The notes: a model not told the origin generated them from the sequence alone. Positions 24,948-34,987 are shown, counted from the first letter of the stretch. The stretch: 64,000 nucleotides of DNA from Paenibacillus endoradicis (GCF_024721975.1 NZ_JANQBB010000002.1:930001-994000); one strand, 5' to 3'. Program-made: numbers and translations.

Positions 24948-27900
24948 CTATTGATTGATAAACTCAACAAAGCTTAAGAATCTTTTCAAAATTGCTGTTG
25001 CTTCTGCTCTTGTAGCATTTTTTGCAGGTGCAAACATTTGATTTGCGTTACCTTGAACAATACCAGCTGAAGCACTAATTCCAACCGCATCTTTTGCCCA
25101 TGTTTGGATGGATGCTCCATCCTCAAATTTAGCAGTTGCATCTAATTTACCTGCTTTTTCTAGCTTGCCCGTCATTGCAAGAGCTCTAGCTATCATAACA
25201 GCTACTTGCTCACGAGTAATTTGTGCTTCTGGACGGAATGAACCATCTTCAAAGCCCTCGATTAATTTTGCTTTTACTGCTGCTCCTACAACACCTGCAT
25301 ACCATGCATTAGCATCTACATCGTTAAATGCTAGTCCAGAGCTGTCTTCCTTCAATCCTAGTGAACGGACAAGTAATGCTGCAAATTCAGCTCTAGTGAC
25401 ACTTTGATCTGGAGCAAAGTTTGTTGCAGACTTTCCTTGAACAATAAATTTAGAAGCTAATAGCTCTACATCAGCCTTTGCCCAATGCTTAGTCATATCT
25501 TCAAATGATTTTGTGAAAGATACAACTGCGTACTGACTGTTGCTATTACGCTTAATTGTAACAAACGTTTTTCCATTTACTGTTTCAAATATTGCTGGTA
25601 CAAATGTAAGTTGGTCTGTTACAGGATCATATGATACTACAGTTGCAGTAGAAGAATTAACTAAGCTTCCAATTGTAATACTTCTTTCTACAAATGTATT
25701 ACCAAACCCATTAACTTCTTGAGATTTTCCATTTGCTTGAGCCATAATGGTAAATTCAATTGGTGCATGTAGTAGCTTACCATTAGCCTCTTCTACTTTC
25801 TGAGTTAGCTTGTCTGCATTACCTTGCGCCATTACTTCAATATTGATTGAAATGATTAATTCATCCATTTTAACTCCAAGATCTTTTGCTAGCTTTTCCA
25901 ATGCCAAAATACTTACTGGTAAATCATAGCTGTAATTACCTGCATTTACAGAAATGACTGTGTCCTTGTTAGCATCGATTAGAGCTGCTGCTGGAAGCTG
26001 AATTGTAATCATTCCATCAGTCACATTCGCAATATTCACTTGAATTTTTTTCGTAGCTGCGCCAGCAACTTCGGCCTGCTTAATCGCTTCTTTTAATGCA
26101 TCTGCTTGTACAGATACAGTAGTTACTGTCTTGCCTTGTGCATTCGTTTCTTTGCTAATGTTTTCAGACGGCACTATTACTGTAACAACATCACCTTGAT
26201 TAGACTCTCCAGGTTTTGTTTCAGGTGTAGGATTATTTCCATCAGAGTTTCCACCGCTACCACCTGACCCTGGTAATGGTTTACCTTTAAGATCAGTAAT
26301 ACGTCCTTCTAGACCAATATCTATAGTTCCTACTCTGTCTAAATGAGCTAGAAACACTTCATAGTCTGGCATGAATAGCTCATAGATTCTTCCGTCTTGT
26401 CTTGCATCTCTTAATGCGTAGTAGAAATCTCCACCACTAGCTGTAAAGGAGTTTGTTGCTAGCATATAGTATGCATTCGGATCAAGCTTAGAGTACGTTC
26501 CTTTTTCATTTTTAATCTGTACCTCAACGATACGGCTACCGTTAAAAGTAATCTTTTCTGTTTGTGTATCAATGGTTTGCTTCGCTTTTGTTGAATCATA
26601 GATATATTTCATTCCAGACACATGTGCAAAGCCACCATATTCTGCTGGTGCACCAGATACACCATTTTCTAGCGCTGCAATTAACTCCTTGCCTGTTACC
26701 TTCACCGCTACGATGCTGTTATCAAATGGTAATACTGTTCTTACTTCCCCTAGTGTAATGTCACCCGATGAAATTCCCTCACGGATACCACCACCATTTT
26801 GCAAAGCGATGTATCCTTTAATTTCAGCTAGCTCTGAGCTAGGAAGTAGAGATGTAATTTTCTCCTTCATCGCTGCAGCCATACCATCTGTAATCAAGTT
26901 ACCTAGGTTTGTTTCTTGACGACGTACTGCGCGCTGCATTTTGCCATCAATCATAGCATTATAATCTAATTCCACTACAGAGTGTCCAACAACTTCAGCC
27001 ATCATTTCATCTAAACTTGCTTTGTAGCCTTGCAGCTTTTCTTTCGCTGCTGCATCTTCCGCATAGTCTGCTACATTTAGTAGATTTCCGTTCCATGTTT
27101 TCAGTACACCTTTATCATCGAATGTTGCATCAATAACACCAAGCTTTTCGCCATACTCACCCGTTTGTACGATAATTGTTGGCTCACCATTCACATGCTT
27201 CACGACTGGTTTTGGAAGAAGCGTATGACTGTGTCCACCTACGATAATATCAATACCTTCAACTTCATCAGCTAAAGTTAAGTCGAAGCTGTAGCCTAGG
27301 TGCGTTAGGGCAACAATTTTGTTAATACCTTGTTCCTGTAAGGAAGCTACGGTTGCTTTGGCACGCGCAATGTAATCTTGGAACACAAGCGTGTTACCAG
27401 GTGAAGAAATACCTACGGTTTCTTCTGTTGTTAAACCGAACACACCAACTTGCTCACCATTTACATCAAGCACGATAGATGGATAAATATGTGCGTTTTC
27501 AATGGGATGATTTAAGCCACCAATTTCATTTTTGAATAGCTTGCTTAGCCCTTCATTTCCACTGTAGTCAATGTTGGAGCTTAGGATTGGGAATTGTGCT
27601 TCCTTAATGAAACGCTCCAAGCCTACTGGGCCTTTATCGAATTCATGATTACCTGTAACCATAGCATCATAACCAACCATGTTCATAAACTCTAAATCAG
27701 CAAGTCCTTCATACTTCGTGAAGTATAATGTACCTGAGAATACATCACCTGCATCAAGTAGAATACTATGGTCATTTTTATTCGCATTAATTGCTGTTAC
27801 ACGCTTCGCTACACTATCTAGTCGTGCATGTGTATCATTTGTATGCAATACTCGTAATTGGAAGTCGTCTTCACTTGGTACTTCTTGACCTTTAAGATCG

Positions 27901-30900
27901 ATTTGAGCCATTAATGGATCATGGTCTGAAGCACGTCCTCTAGAAAGAGGGAAGTCTGCATTAATATGAACAACATCTACTTTACTTGCAGAGGCTAGGT
28001 TATTACTTACTAATATATGGTCTAACGTTTGAGAGTTTCCATCATAGGTGTAAGAATAGCGATCATTAATCGGAAGCGTATCGATCAAGTTGATCATTTC
28101 ATTTCCTTTAAGAATTTTCAATGTATCTGTAAATTGGAAGTCGTTTAAATCTCCCATTACAACAACATTTGCATCACTATTTTTTGTTACAATATCCTTT
28201 ACAAAGTCGTTTACAACATTAGCAATCTTATGACGTTGCACTTCGCTTGAAAGTACAGGAGGCTGGATGTTACCAAACGGTCCATTATCTCCACCTTTGG
28301 AGTTAAAATGATTAACAATGGCAATAACCTTTTCTCCGTTAAATTCAAATTGCGCTACTAATGGTTTTCGAGAAGCATTAAAAGCTGTGTTAGTTGGGTC
28401 AATACGTCCAGGATTAACACTTAGCTTATCATTTTCAGCATTATAACTAACTGCTGTAGTAGCTGTTCCTGCTTGTCCTGACACACTATCCGTTATTTTC
28501 ACACGATCAGGATTGTATAAGAACGCAACTCGAATATTTCCACCTGGTTCGCCGCCATCCTTCTTATCCTGTGGAGAAATATCAGTATATTTATAAGCTG
28601 GTCCTCCTGCAGCAATTACAGCATTAATAATCGTTTCATAAGTTTTATCTGCTGCAACAACTCCGTTATCAACTGGACCGTTGTTATCCTGAATTTCAAG
28701 CAATGCGATAATATCAGGTGATTTTAAATTAATTACAATCGAATCACCAATCTTGTTGATTTTCTCTTGTGGAGTACCAGGATGAAAATTCTCAACGTTG
28801 TAGCTTGCAATCGTTAACTTATCAGGATCAATTTCCAGTTCAGTTGTTTGTCTTTCAAATGTACTATCTTGAATCTCTGGCAAACTGCCTTGACTTGGAA
28901 TGATTTTGAAATTTCCGTTATTGTAGCCTACAATACCATTAACATCATCGGTAAATACATCACCTGTTCCGACTTCTTTTCCAGGGTCTCCGTAAGCAAT
29001 AATTAATCTTTGAGGATTGTAGTTTAAATCCTCTTTCAGAATTAAACCTCCTGCTGGTGTCAGTACATCCTCTTCTTCATTTTCTACTCGTGTTGGAATA
29101 TTATGAAGCATAGAATTGCCAAAACCGCTTGTCCAATATGGACTAATAATCGTTGGTTTTGATAACTTTACACGCATACCTTCAATCGATTCATAAAAAT
29201 CAATCGCATCTTTATCTGGATTAAACGTAGTCATTCCATCACTATCAATAGTGGACGTTGGAATTGCTCTTCCGCCCTTACCAAGTAAAATTGGCTCAGG
29301 AAGATCATTATCAGAAGATAATACATCAATTTTTATATTTGTTAATTGCGTTGTTGTTAAGTTCGTAGCTAGACCTTCATTATACTCTTCTACTTTACCT
29401 GAAATAGATACTAGGTCTCCAACCTTAGGCTTAATTACTTCATTTGTTGAATACACATAAACAGCTTCTGATGTTTTATCATCATTATCTGGTTCTATAT
29501 CTTGAATATAAAAACCACGATAAGCACCTGTAGCAAATTGATATGACAGCTGTGTAACTACACCTTCTACATCCTTAACGGTTTGATTTACATATGGAGA
29601 TATATGAGCTGCACCTTGAATATCACGAATTCTCGGATTAGCTTTGACTGCCTTATATTCAAATACATATGCGATACTAAACACATTGTCTTTAACTACA
29701 ATAGCTTTAATCGTTGTATCTTCATTCACTACGATTGGCGCAGTATATTTAAAGCTATTTACAGTTGGTGTAGAACCATCTGTTGTATAGTAAATAACCG
29801 CTTCATTATCTGGAGTTGAAAGTGTAACTCCATTACCGATAGCTATCGTTCCTGCATCAGGACTTGCCTGAACAGAAAACTTATTCTCGATTAATGAACT
29901 GCTGCTTAACGGGATGAGTTGAAAATTACCGTTATATTCCTCAATAACACCAATTATCTTTTCGAATGTTTTACCTTCTTGTAGACTAGCTAAGCTGGAA
30001 TAAATATCGAATTCCGCTGCTATACCTTCTTGCGTTGCTTTAAATACTGTTCCTGATTTACGACCAATCGTTACATTTTCTATATAAACGAGCTGTGCTT
30101 CATGCTGCTTACCATTTGCAGGTGTTAAATCGCTTGCTGTAACTAATTTTGCTTCAGGTACCCCTGCATTTTTCTCTGAAACCTCAGAAGTTAGTCCATT
30201 TTGTGGTTTCAATTCTTGTAAACCACTGTAAATTTCCATAACTCCCTGTACACTAACCTTGTCACCAAGACTAGCATCTGGAATATTCATTCCATATAAA
30301 ACGATACCGCCTGTTTCATCTTGAATGTATGTTTTTGCACCATCGATATGAGAAATAATACCTTCTGTCCATACATTTTGATTTTTAGGGACTAAACGTG
30401 CTTCTGAGATATCTGTTTTCTCTAATAAAGTGTAATCAAATATTGAGCCTACACTATTAGCCAATCCATCAAAGCTTGCGTAACTATAAATTGAAACATC
30501 ATTTGTTAATACTATTGGTTCTGAGTAAAGTGAAACTGGATTTGCTTCACTATCAAAAGCATAATAAATTGAAGCTCCAGTAGTTGCTGAGATCAAATTA
30601 ATTTCTGTGCCAGCAGGCCAAGCATTGGAAGCAGGACTAGCTTCAACCTTTGCTACTGCAGGAGCAGCTTGTGAAATCCCTTGAATTTGAATATCTGCAA
30701 TTCTGCTGTTTCCTCCAGTTTGCACAGTTGCTGGTGGTCCATTAATGGAAGTATTAGAAGTATTTAACCAACGAATATAAACAGAGCTCTGATTTTCAAC
30801 CTCTTCTGGTAAAGCAAAAGGTCCGTAAGGTGCGATAGCAGCTGTAAGCTCTACATTAGCTATAGGATGAAAATCGTCGTCATCACCTGTTAAGCTATAT

Positions 30901-31280
30901 TGAATTTGAAATTCTTTTGGGGAAGTACTTGTCCCAAAAGCTTTATATGTTAAATCTAGATCTGTAAAATCTGTAGTATCAATTTTAACTTGCCAGTAAC
31001 CATCTGATTTATCCCAACCATTTGTATACAATGTTTTGTTTGAAGCTGTATAGGAAAGTGTTCTATTATTGCTGATTGAAAGTAAGCTAATTTCCTTATT
31101 TGCATCACTACCTTCTGTAGCCTTTAGATTATCGTTGGATGTAAAAATCCATTCCGCTACTGAATCCTTTGCAGCTGCAGCTTTTGGTAGCAAGCCAGCA
31201 GGAAGATATGTAGTGATTACAATTGCAATAATTAACATCAAACTAATCCATTTTTTGTTAACGTTTTTCGAAAAAGACAT
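24948..31280 (-). CDS. Cell-wall-bound extracellular nuclease / 5'-nucleotidase with SLH domains
   Basis: 2,110 residues, resembling B. subtilis YhcR and YfkN. Signal peptide 1-37. Beta-rich N-terminus; CHB_HEX_C-type modules at about 210-285 and 466-545; OB-fold nucleic-acid modules at about 295-465 and 548-655; an exonuclease-endonuclease-phosphatase domain at about 820-1130 (IASYNVENFH, IALLEIQDN, VMGDLNDF, RASDHDP); a 5'-nucleotidase at about 1140-1660 (LHTNDTHARL, DAGDVFSG, GNHEFD, GGHSH, then LQNGGG); a Ser/Gly linker and a beta module (about 1690-1920); three SLH domains at 1926, 1985 and 2052 that anchor it to the wall polymer. One protein could turn extracellular nucleic acid into nucleoside and phosphate. 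AGAGGTGC precedes ATG. Monocistronic, with PhoP-like repeats 185-215 bases upstream. Confidence 0.9.
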   Translation of the reverse strand: MSFSKNVNKKWISLMLIIAIVITTYLPAGLLPKAAAAKDSVAEWIFTSNDNLKATEGSDANKEISLLSISNNRTLSYTASNKTLYTNGWDKSDGYWQVKIDTTDFTDLDLTYKAFGTSTSPKEFQIQYSLTGDDDDFHPIANVELTAAIAPYGPFALPEEVENQSSVYIRWLNTSNTSINGPPATVQTGGNSRIADIQIQGISQAAPAVAKVEASPASNAWPAGTEINLISATTGASIYYAFDSEANPVSLYSEPIVLTNDVSIYSYASFDGLANSVGSIFDYTLLEKTDISEARLVPKNQNVWTEGIISHIDGAKTYIQDETGGIVLYGMNIPDASLGDKVSVQGVMEIYSGLQELKPQNGLTSEVSEKNAGVPEAKLVTASDLTPANGKQHEAQLVYIENVTIGRKSGTVFKATQEGIAAEFDIYSSLASLQEGKTFEKIIGVIEEYNGNFQLIPLSSSSLIENKFSVQASPDAGTIAIGNGVTLSTPDNEAVIYYTTDGSTPTVNSFKYTAPIVVNEDTTIKAIVVKDNVFSIAYVFEYKAVKANPRIRDIQGAAHISPYVNQTVKDVEGVVTQLSYQFATGAYRGFYIQDIEPDNDDKTSEAVYVYSTNEVIKPKVGDLVSISGKVEEYNEGLATNLTTTQLTNIKIDVLSSDNDLPEPILLGKGGRAIPTSTIDSDGMTTFNPDKDAIDFYESIEGMRVKLSKPTIISPYWTSGFGNSMLHNIPTRVENEEEDVLTPAGGLILKEDLNYNPQRLIIAYGDPGKEVGTGDVFTDDVNGIVGYNNGNFKIIPSQGSLPEIQDSTFERQTTELEIDPDKLTIASYNVENFHPGTPQEKINKIGDSIVINLKSPDIIALLEIQDNNGPVDNGVVAADKTYETIINAVIAAGGPAYKYTDISPQDKKDGGEPGGNIRVAFLYNPDRVKITDSVSGQAGTATTAVSYNAENDKLSVNPGRIDPTNTAFNASRKPLVAQFEFNGEKVIAIVNHFNSKGGDNGPFGNIQPPVLSSEVQRHKIANVVNDFVKDIVTKNSDANVVVMGDLNDFQFTDTLKILKGNEMINLIDTLPINDRYSYTYDGNSQTLDHILVSNNLASASKVDVVHINADFPLSRGRASDHDPLMAQIDLKGQEVPSEDDFQLRVLHTNDTHARLDSVAKRVTAINANKNDHSILLDAGDVFSGTLYFTKYEGLADLEFMNMVGYDAMVTGNHEFDKGPVGLERFIKEAQFPILSSNIDYSGNEGLSKLFKNEIGGLNHPIENAHIYPSIVLDVNGEQVGVFGLTTEETVGISSPGNTLVFQDYIARAKATVASLQEQGINKIVALTHLGYSFDLTLADEVEGIDIIVGGHSHTLLPKPVVKHVNGEPTIIVQTGEYGEKLGVIDATFDDKGVLKTWNGNLLNVADYAEDAAAKEKLQGYKASLDEMMAEVVGHSVVELDYNAMIDGKMQRAVRRQETNLGNLITDGMAAAMKEKITSLLPSSELAEIKGYIALQNGGGIREGISSGDITLGEVRTVLPFDNSIVAVKVTGKELIAALENGVSGAPAEYGGFAHVSGMKYIYDSTKAKQTIDTQTEKITFNGSRIVEVQIKNEKGTYSKLDPNAYYMLATNSFTASGGDFYYALRDARQDGRIYELFMPDYEVFLAHLDRVGTIDIGLEGRITDLKGKPLPGSGGSGGNSDGNNPTPETKPGESNQGDVVTVIVPSENISKETNAQGKTVTTVSVQADALKEAIKQAEVAGAATKKIQVNIANVTDGMITIQLPAAALIDANKDTVISVNAGNYSYDLPVSILALEKLAKDLGVKMDELIISINIEVMAQGNADKLTQKVEEANGKLLHAPIEFTIMAQANGKSQEVNGFGNTFVERSITIGSLVNSSTATVVSYDPVTDQLTFVPAIFETVNGKTFVTIKRNSNSQYAVVSFTKSFEDMTKHWAKADVELLASKFIVQGKSATNFAPDQSVTRAEFAALLVRSLGLKEDSSGLAFNDVDANAWYAGVVGAAVKAKLIEGFEDGSFRPEAQITREQVAVMIARALAMTGKLEKAGKLDATAKFEDGASIQTWAKDAVGISASAGIVQGNANQMFAPAKNATRAEATAILKRFLSFVEFINQ

Positions 31281-31464
31281 TTTTGCACCTCTCCACTTTC
31301 ATTTTTTTTAATCCTTCATTTCCAGCTAAAATTATCATTCATAGCTGTTGGCTTCATGCTTCTCTTAGATGGAATCTGTAGTTACCTACTTCCCTCCTAT
31401 TAAAAGAATTATTTAGCTTTTCTCTCCTACATCATGTAGTCTACAGGTCAAAAGTTAACTGGAA

Positions 31465-31497
31465 TGTCGATTTATATTAAGAATTATTAAAGGTTAG
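31465..31497 (-). promoter_or_regulatory. Candidate PhoP-box repeats upstream of the nucleotidase
   Basis: On the minus strand, TTAATA (31490-31485), TTAATA (31480-31475) and TCGACA (31470-31465) repeat every 10 bases, with a weaker CTAACC upstream. Bacillus Pho boxes are TTAACA-like direct repeats about 11 bases apart. The match is loose. Confidence 0.3.
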
Positions 31498-32075
31498 CGT
31501 TCTTTTCATAAAAAAATGAAAATTATTGATAAAAATTCATAATAATAAAACTTAATTTTTAGTTATTGGTATTTTATTCGAATTTGTATTGAAGATTAGT
31601 TGAGCATTCTGCTAAAAGAGGAGCTACCTATTATGTAATTTCTCATTGTTCTAAACAGTGTATTCATCAATTCACAGTCCATTTCGTTCTTTTAATTGTT
31701 CCATATTATATATTTTCTAACCAATAGCATCTGTTAACAGCTAATAAACCCTGACTGCACCACCCACCCCCAATAATCCCGCTCCACCTTACTCCCACAA
31801 GGCTTCCCCTCTTCACGATACCTTCCAAAAAAAATCCGTTTTTTAAATAAGTACGATTGAAAACCGAGCAAAACACCTGAGAAAACCACCTGTCAAAAAC
31901 ATGAATTGAACCGTAAAAGTGTGACGGAAGAGCAGGAGTAAAAGCAGGGGAAAACATGGAGATTAGGTTTGAAAGGGGGCAGAAAAAGCAGGAAATAATG
32001 AGAGGTTAAATGGAGATAAAGACAGTGGAGGCAAGGGATTACGAGGATTTTGATTGAGGAAAAGAATTGAAATGG
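31498..32075. other. Long intergenic region, C-rich then purine-rich on the plus strand
   Basis: Between the nucleotidase promoter area and the glmS terminators. 31500-31740 is A+T-rich; 31740-31830 is C-rich on the plus strand; 31850-32080 is strikingly purine-rich (runs such as GGAAGAGCAGGAG and GAAAGGGGGCAG). A minus-strand 83-codon frame here is low-quality and I do not call it. No gene seen. Confidence 0.5.
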
Positions 32076-32083
32076 AAAAGAAA

Positions 32084-32128
32084 AAGCCGAGTGAAATCAG
32101 GATGAAATACCTGAAATCAGCTCGGCTT
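32084..32128 (-). terminator. glmS terminator, distal copy
   Basis: AAGCCGAG/CTCGGCTT base stem with an inner stem that has two mismatches and a bulged G relative to copy B; minus-strand tail TTTTTCTTTTCC. A degenerated duplicate of the hairpin at 32256-32299. Confidence 0.75.
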
Positions 32129-32255
32129 GTCGTTAAACTTTATTAGCTTTAAGCAAGGTTTTAATGGTGGGCATCATAGTTTGTTGGATGTAGACAGAAT
32201 TGGGCCGATATTGTTTAAGGAAAAGATCGAGGAAATAATTAAGAATGAAAAGAAA

Positions 32256-32299
32256 AAGCCGAGTGAATTCAGGAGGAAATACCTGAATTCACTCGGCTT
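32256..32299 (-). terminator. glmS terminator, proximal copy
   Basis: Perfect 18-base arms (AAGCCGAGTGAATTCAGG and its complement) with an 8-base loop; minus-strand tail TTTTTCTTTTC. First terminator reached after the glmS stop. Confidence 0.9.
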
Positions 32300-32390
32300 G
32301 CCGTTAAACTTTATTAGCTTCGTGCAAGGTTTTAATGGTGAGCGTTAGAGTTTGTTAGATGTAGACAAATGTCACCCAAGCCCCTCTAAC

Positions 32391-34226
32391 CTACTCTACA
32401 GTAACGCTCTTCGCAAGGTTACGTGGTTTATCCACATCATGACCTAGTGCAAGAGATGCGTAGTAAGAGATCAATTGCAACGGCACTACAGCTAATGCTG
32501 GAGTAAGAACAGGCAATGTTTTTGGAATTGCGAAAACTTCATCTACTGATTTCGCAACTTCTGCTTCGAAGCCTTGGTTCGTTACTGCAAACACATGTGC
32601 GCCGCGTGCTTTTACTTCTGTAATATTGCTCAATGTTTTCTCAAATAGACCTTCTTGAGTAACCAAAGCAATAACTGGAATGTCATCTTCAATCAATGCA
32701 AGAGTACCATGTTTCAATTCACCTGCCGCATAAGCTTCAGAGTGAATATAAGAGATCTCTTTCAATTTCAATGATCCCTCTTGTGCAACTGCATAATCTA
32801 CTCCACGTCCGATGAAGAATAGACTTGTATGATGAGACATAGATTCAGCCACTTGCTTCAATACAGAAGCTTGCTCCAAAATGCTCTCAACTTGCTCTGG
32901 AAGTGCTGTTAATCCTTCGATAATATGAGTAAGCTCTGCTTCTTCTTTCGTACCAAGTACGCGTGCAAGATGAAGACCAAGCAAATAGAATGCAATTAAT
33001 TGAGAAGAGTATGCTTTTGTAGAAGCAACTGCAATCTCAGGTCCAGCCCATGTTGCTATTACATCGTTCGCTTCACGTGCTACAGAGCTACCTACAACGT
33101 TAGTAATTGCAAGTACACGAGCGCCATTACGCTGTGCTTCACGCATAGCTGCTAGTGTATCCGCAGTTTCACCAGATTGGCTTACTACAATTACTAGTGT
33201 ATCAGGTGTAATAATTGGTGAACGGTAACGATACTCAGAAGCTACATCTGTTTCAACTGGAATGCGAGCCAATGATTCGATGACTGATTTACCAACTAAG
33301 CCTGCATGGTATGCTGTACCACATGCAACGATGTGAACTTTAGAGATTGAACGAATATACTCATCGTTCATTTCGAGCTCTTTGCTAAGGTCAACTGATT
33401 TACCGTCTTCTGATACGCGACCAAGCATCGTTTCACGGTATGCTTTCGGTTGTTCATAGATTTCTTTCAACATAAAATGATCAAAACCAGCTTTCTCAGC
33501 TGTCACTAGGTCCCAATCAATATGCACGATATCTTTAGCAATGCTCTTGCCTTCAAGGTTGAATAGTTCTACCCCATCATGAGTTAATACTGCCATATCG
33601 CCATCATCAAGAATATATACATTACGCGTATATTCAAGAATTGCTGGAATATCAGATCCGATAAAGTTTTCACCTTCGCCGATACCGATAACTAATGGAC
33701 TTGCATAACGTACTGCTACCAATTTGTCAGGCTCATGAGAAGTTAGTACGCCTAGCGCGTATGCACCTCTCATATGCTTCACAGCACGTTGTACTGCTTC
33801 AACAAGGTTACCATCGTATTCTTCAGCGATAAGATGAGAAACAACTTCCGTATCTGTTTCAGACACAAACACATGTCCTTTAGCAATCAATTCTTCTTTA
33901 AGATCAAGATAGTTCTCGATAATCCCGTTATGCACGACAGAGAATTGGTGAGAATTATCTGTATGTGGGTGAGAGTTCACATCAGAAGGCTTACCATGAG
34001 TAGCCCAACGAGTATGACCAATACCAACTGATCCAAGAAGAGGTGTACCTTCAAGCTTCTCTTCAAGATTAGCAATACGACCTTTAGATTTTGTAACCTC
34101 AAGTCCTTGTTCTGTAAATACTGCTATACCAGCAGAATCATATCCGCGATATTCTAACTTTTTCAATCCTTCAAGCAAAATCTGTTGTGTTTCCCCATTA
34201 CCAATATATCCAACAATACCACACAT
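32391..34226 (-). CDS. glmS: Glutamine-fructose-6-phosphate aminotransferase
   Basis: 611 residues; makes glucosamine-6-phosphate from fructose-6-phosphate and glutamine, the first step to UDP-GlcNAc and peptidoglycan. N-terminal glutaminase domain begins MCGIVGYIG with catalytic Cys2; HTRWATHGKPS and GIIENY are the glutamine-site motifs. Two SIS isomerase domains follow (about 285-440 and 455-600: VACGTAYHAG, SQSGETADTLAA, the C-terminal DKPRNLAKSVTVE). Full usual length. GGAGGTTT lies 7 bases before ATG. A glmS ribozyme sits 316-626 bases upstream, so the mRNA is cleaved when glucosamine-6-phosphate is high. Follows glmM in the order usual for Bacillales. Confidence 0.97.
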   Translation of the reverse strand: MCGIVGYIGNGETQQILLEGLKKLEYRGYDSAGIAVFTEQGLEVTKSKGRIANLEEKLEGTPLLGSVGIGHTRWATHGKPSDVNSHPHTDNSHQFSVVHNGIIENYLDLKEELIAKGHVFVSETDTEVVSHLIAEEYDGNLVEAVQRAVKHMRGAYALGVLTSHEPDKLVAVRYASPLVIGIGEGENFIGSDIPAILEYTRNVYILDDGDMAVLTHDGVELFNLEGKSIAKDIVHIDWDLVTAEKAGFDHFMLKEIYEQPKAYRETMLGRVSEDGKSVDLSKELEMNDEYIRSISKVHIVACGTAYHAGLVGKSVIESLARIPVETDVASEYRYRSPIITPDTLVIVVSQSGETADTLAAMREAQRNGARVLAITNVVGSSVAREANDVIATWAGPEIAVASTKAYSSQLIAFYLLGLHLARVLGTKEEAELTHIIEGLTALPEQVESILEQASVLKQVAESMSHHTSLFFIGRGVDYAVAQEGSLKLKEISYIHSEAYAAGELKHGTLALIEDDIPVIALVTQEGLFEKTLSNITEVKARGAHVFAVTNQGFEAEVAKSVDEVFAIPKTLPVLTPALAVVPLQLISYYASLALGHDVDKPRNLAKSVTVE

Positions 34227-34542
34227 AGTATAAACCTCCGCGTTGTGTATCGTTTACAGGCAGTGCCTCATCTACTTATGACTATGACGATACTGTTAAT
34301 CTGCGCGGAATGCATAGCAAATATCCATATAACTAACTGGCTCCTTCGTTTCATAAGGGCGATAGCAAGCTAACCCATGGAATTATTCCATCAGCAATAT
34401 GATTTGCTAGCGATCCGCATACTTATCCTGCTCGCTCTCCATAGCGACAACAGTATAAGAACTGTGAAACGATCACTTGATTATAGTCAGACAGCAATTC
34501 GTTTGTTCAATCAGTCGCCCAATTGGTTTGCAAATTAGCTTA

Positions 34543-34852
34543 CGGTTGTCTGTAGTTACCGAAAGGTCCCCGCCGAAATTTCGAACACCTTTACCTCGTC
34601 AGCTTAATAGTTAAAAGTAAGTCCATTTTTTGAACTACCTCTTACAATGAACGTTCAAAACATTTGCTTGTCAGCATCAAGAAGATGACCCACAGCGAAA
34701 ACGAGTAGCACAGCGTACGTTTTGTGTACGTGAGCACACACAGGCTTTCGATGGGGCGGTATATTCGCCGCCGACTAAGCTACGTTAGCATAGTCATCAT
34801 GATCACAAGTGACTGTTTTGAACTTACCTTTACCTCATTAAGCTCTGGCGCT
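34543..34852 (-). ncRNA. glmS ribozyme with an enlarged P1 arm
   Basis: Read on the minus strand, A|GCGCCAGAGCT at 34852-34841 is the cleavage-site element (cut between A34852 and G34851). The core reappears at 34604-34543: GACGAGG, then CGAAATTTCGGCGGG, with P3 AAAGGT/ACCTTT and P4 CGGT/ACCG. P1 is closed by AGCTTAAT (34844-34837) and ATTAAGCT (34608-34601). Between these arms lie 228 bases instead of the short loop usual in this ribozyme, and they continue the P1 helix before opening into several hairpins. Glucosamine-6-phosphate is the known cofactor of the class. Confidence 0.92.
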
Positions 34853-34901
34853 TGTTTTTTTGTAACCCCTACCCTCTCTCTCTTCTTGAGTCATACTACC
34901 T

Positions 34902-34930
34902 ATCATATTCATTTTCAGGCTAGTACGCAA
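34902..34930 (-). promoter_or_regulatory. glmS promoter upstream of the ribozyme
   Basis: Minus strand TTGCGT (34930-34925), 17 bases, TATGAT (34907-34902). Transcription would start near 34895, about 43 bases before the ribozyme cleavage site. Confidence 0.7.
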
Positions 34931-34987
34931 CAACTTATTACATCCAATTGGATAAACATTTATAATTCTTGTATAAATGCCTCTTTA

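Larger units (their letters stand above)
32076..32370. repeat. Two tandem 172-bp-period repeats downstream of glmS
   Basis: Copy A (from about 32076) and copy B (from about 32248) share a hairpin with AAAGCCGAGTGA, then CGTTAAACTTTATTAGCTT and AAGGTTTTAATGGTG through GATGTAGACA. The period measured at the hairpins is 172 bases. Copy B is next to the glmS stop codon. Confidence 0.85.

Noticed and set aside
31706..31957. 83-codon minus-strand ORF
   Set aside because: Low-complexity translation from the C-rich/purine-rich region, no ribosome site, no family resemblance.
32127..32348. 73-codon plus-strand ORF with an internal repeat
   Set aside because: It spans the tandem terminator repeats on the opposite strand of the glmS 3' region; the repeat pattern is the DNA repeat, and there is no ribosome site.
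34227..34542. Extra riboswitch between ribozyme and glmS
   Set aside because: The 316-base leader after the ribozyme has small hairpins but no motif I recognise; it is probably plain leader.
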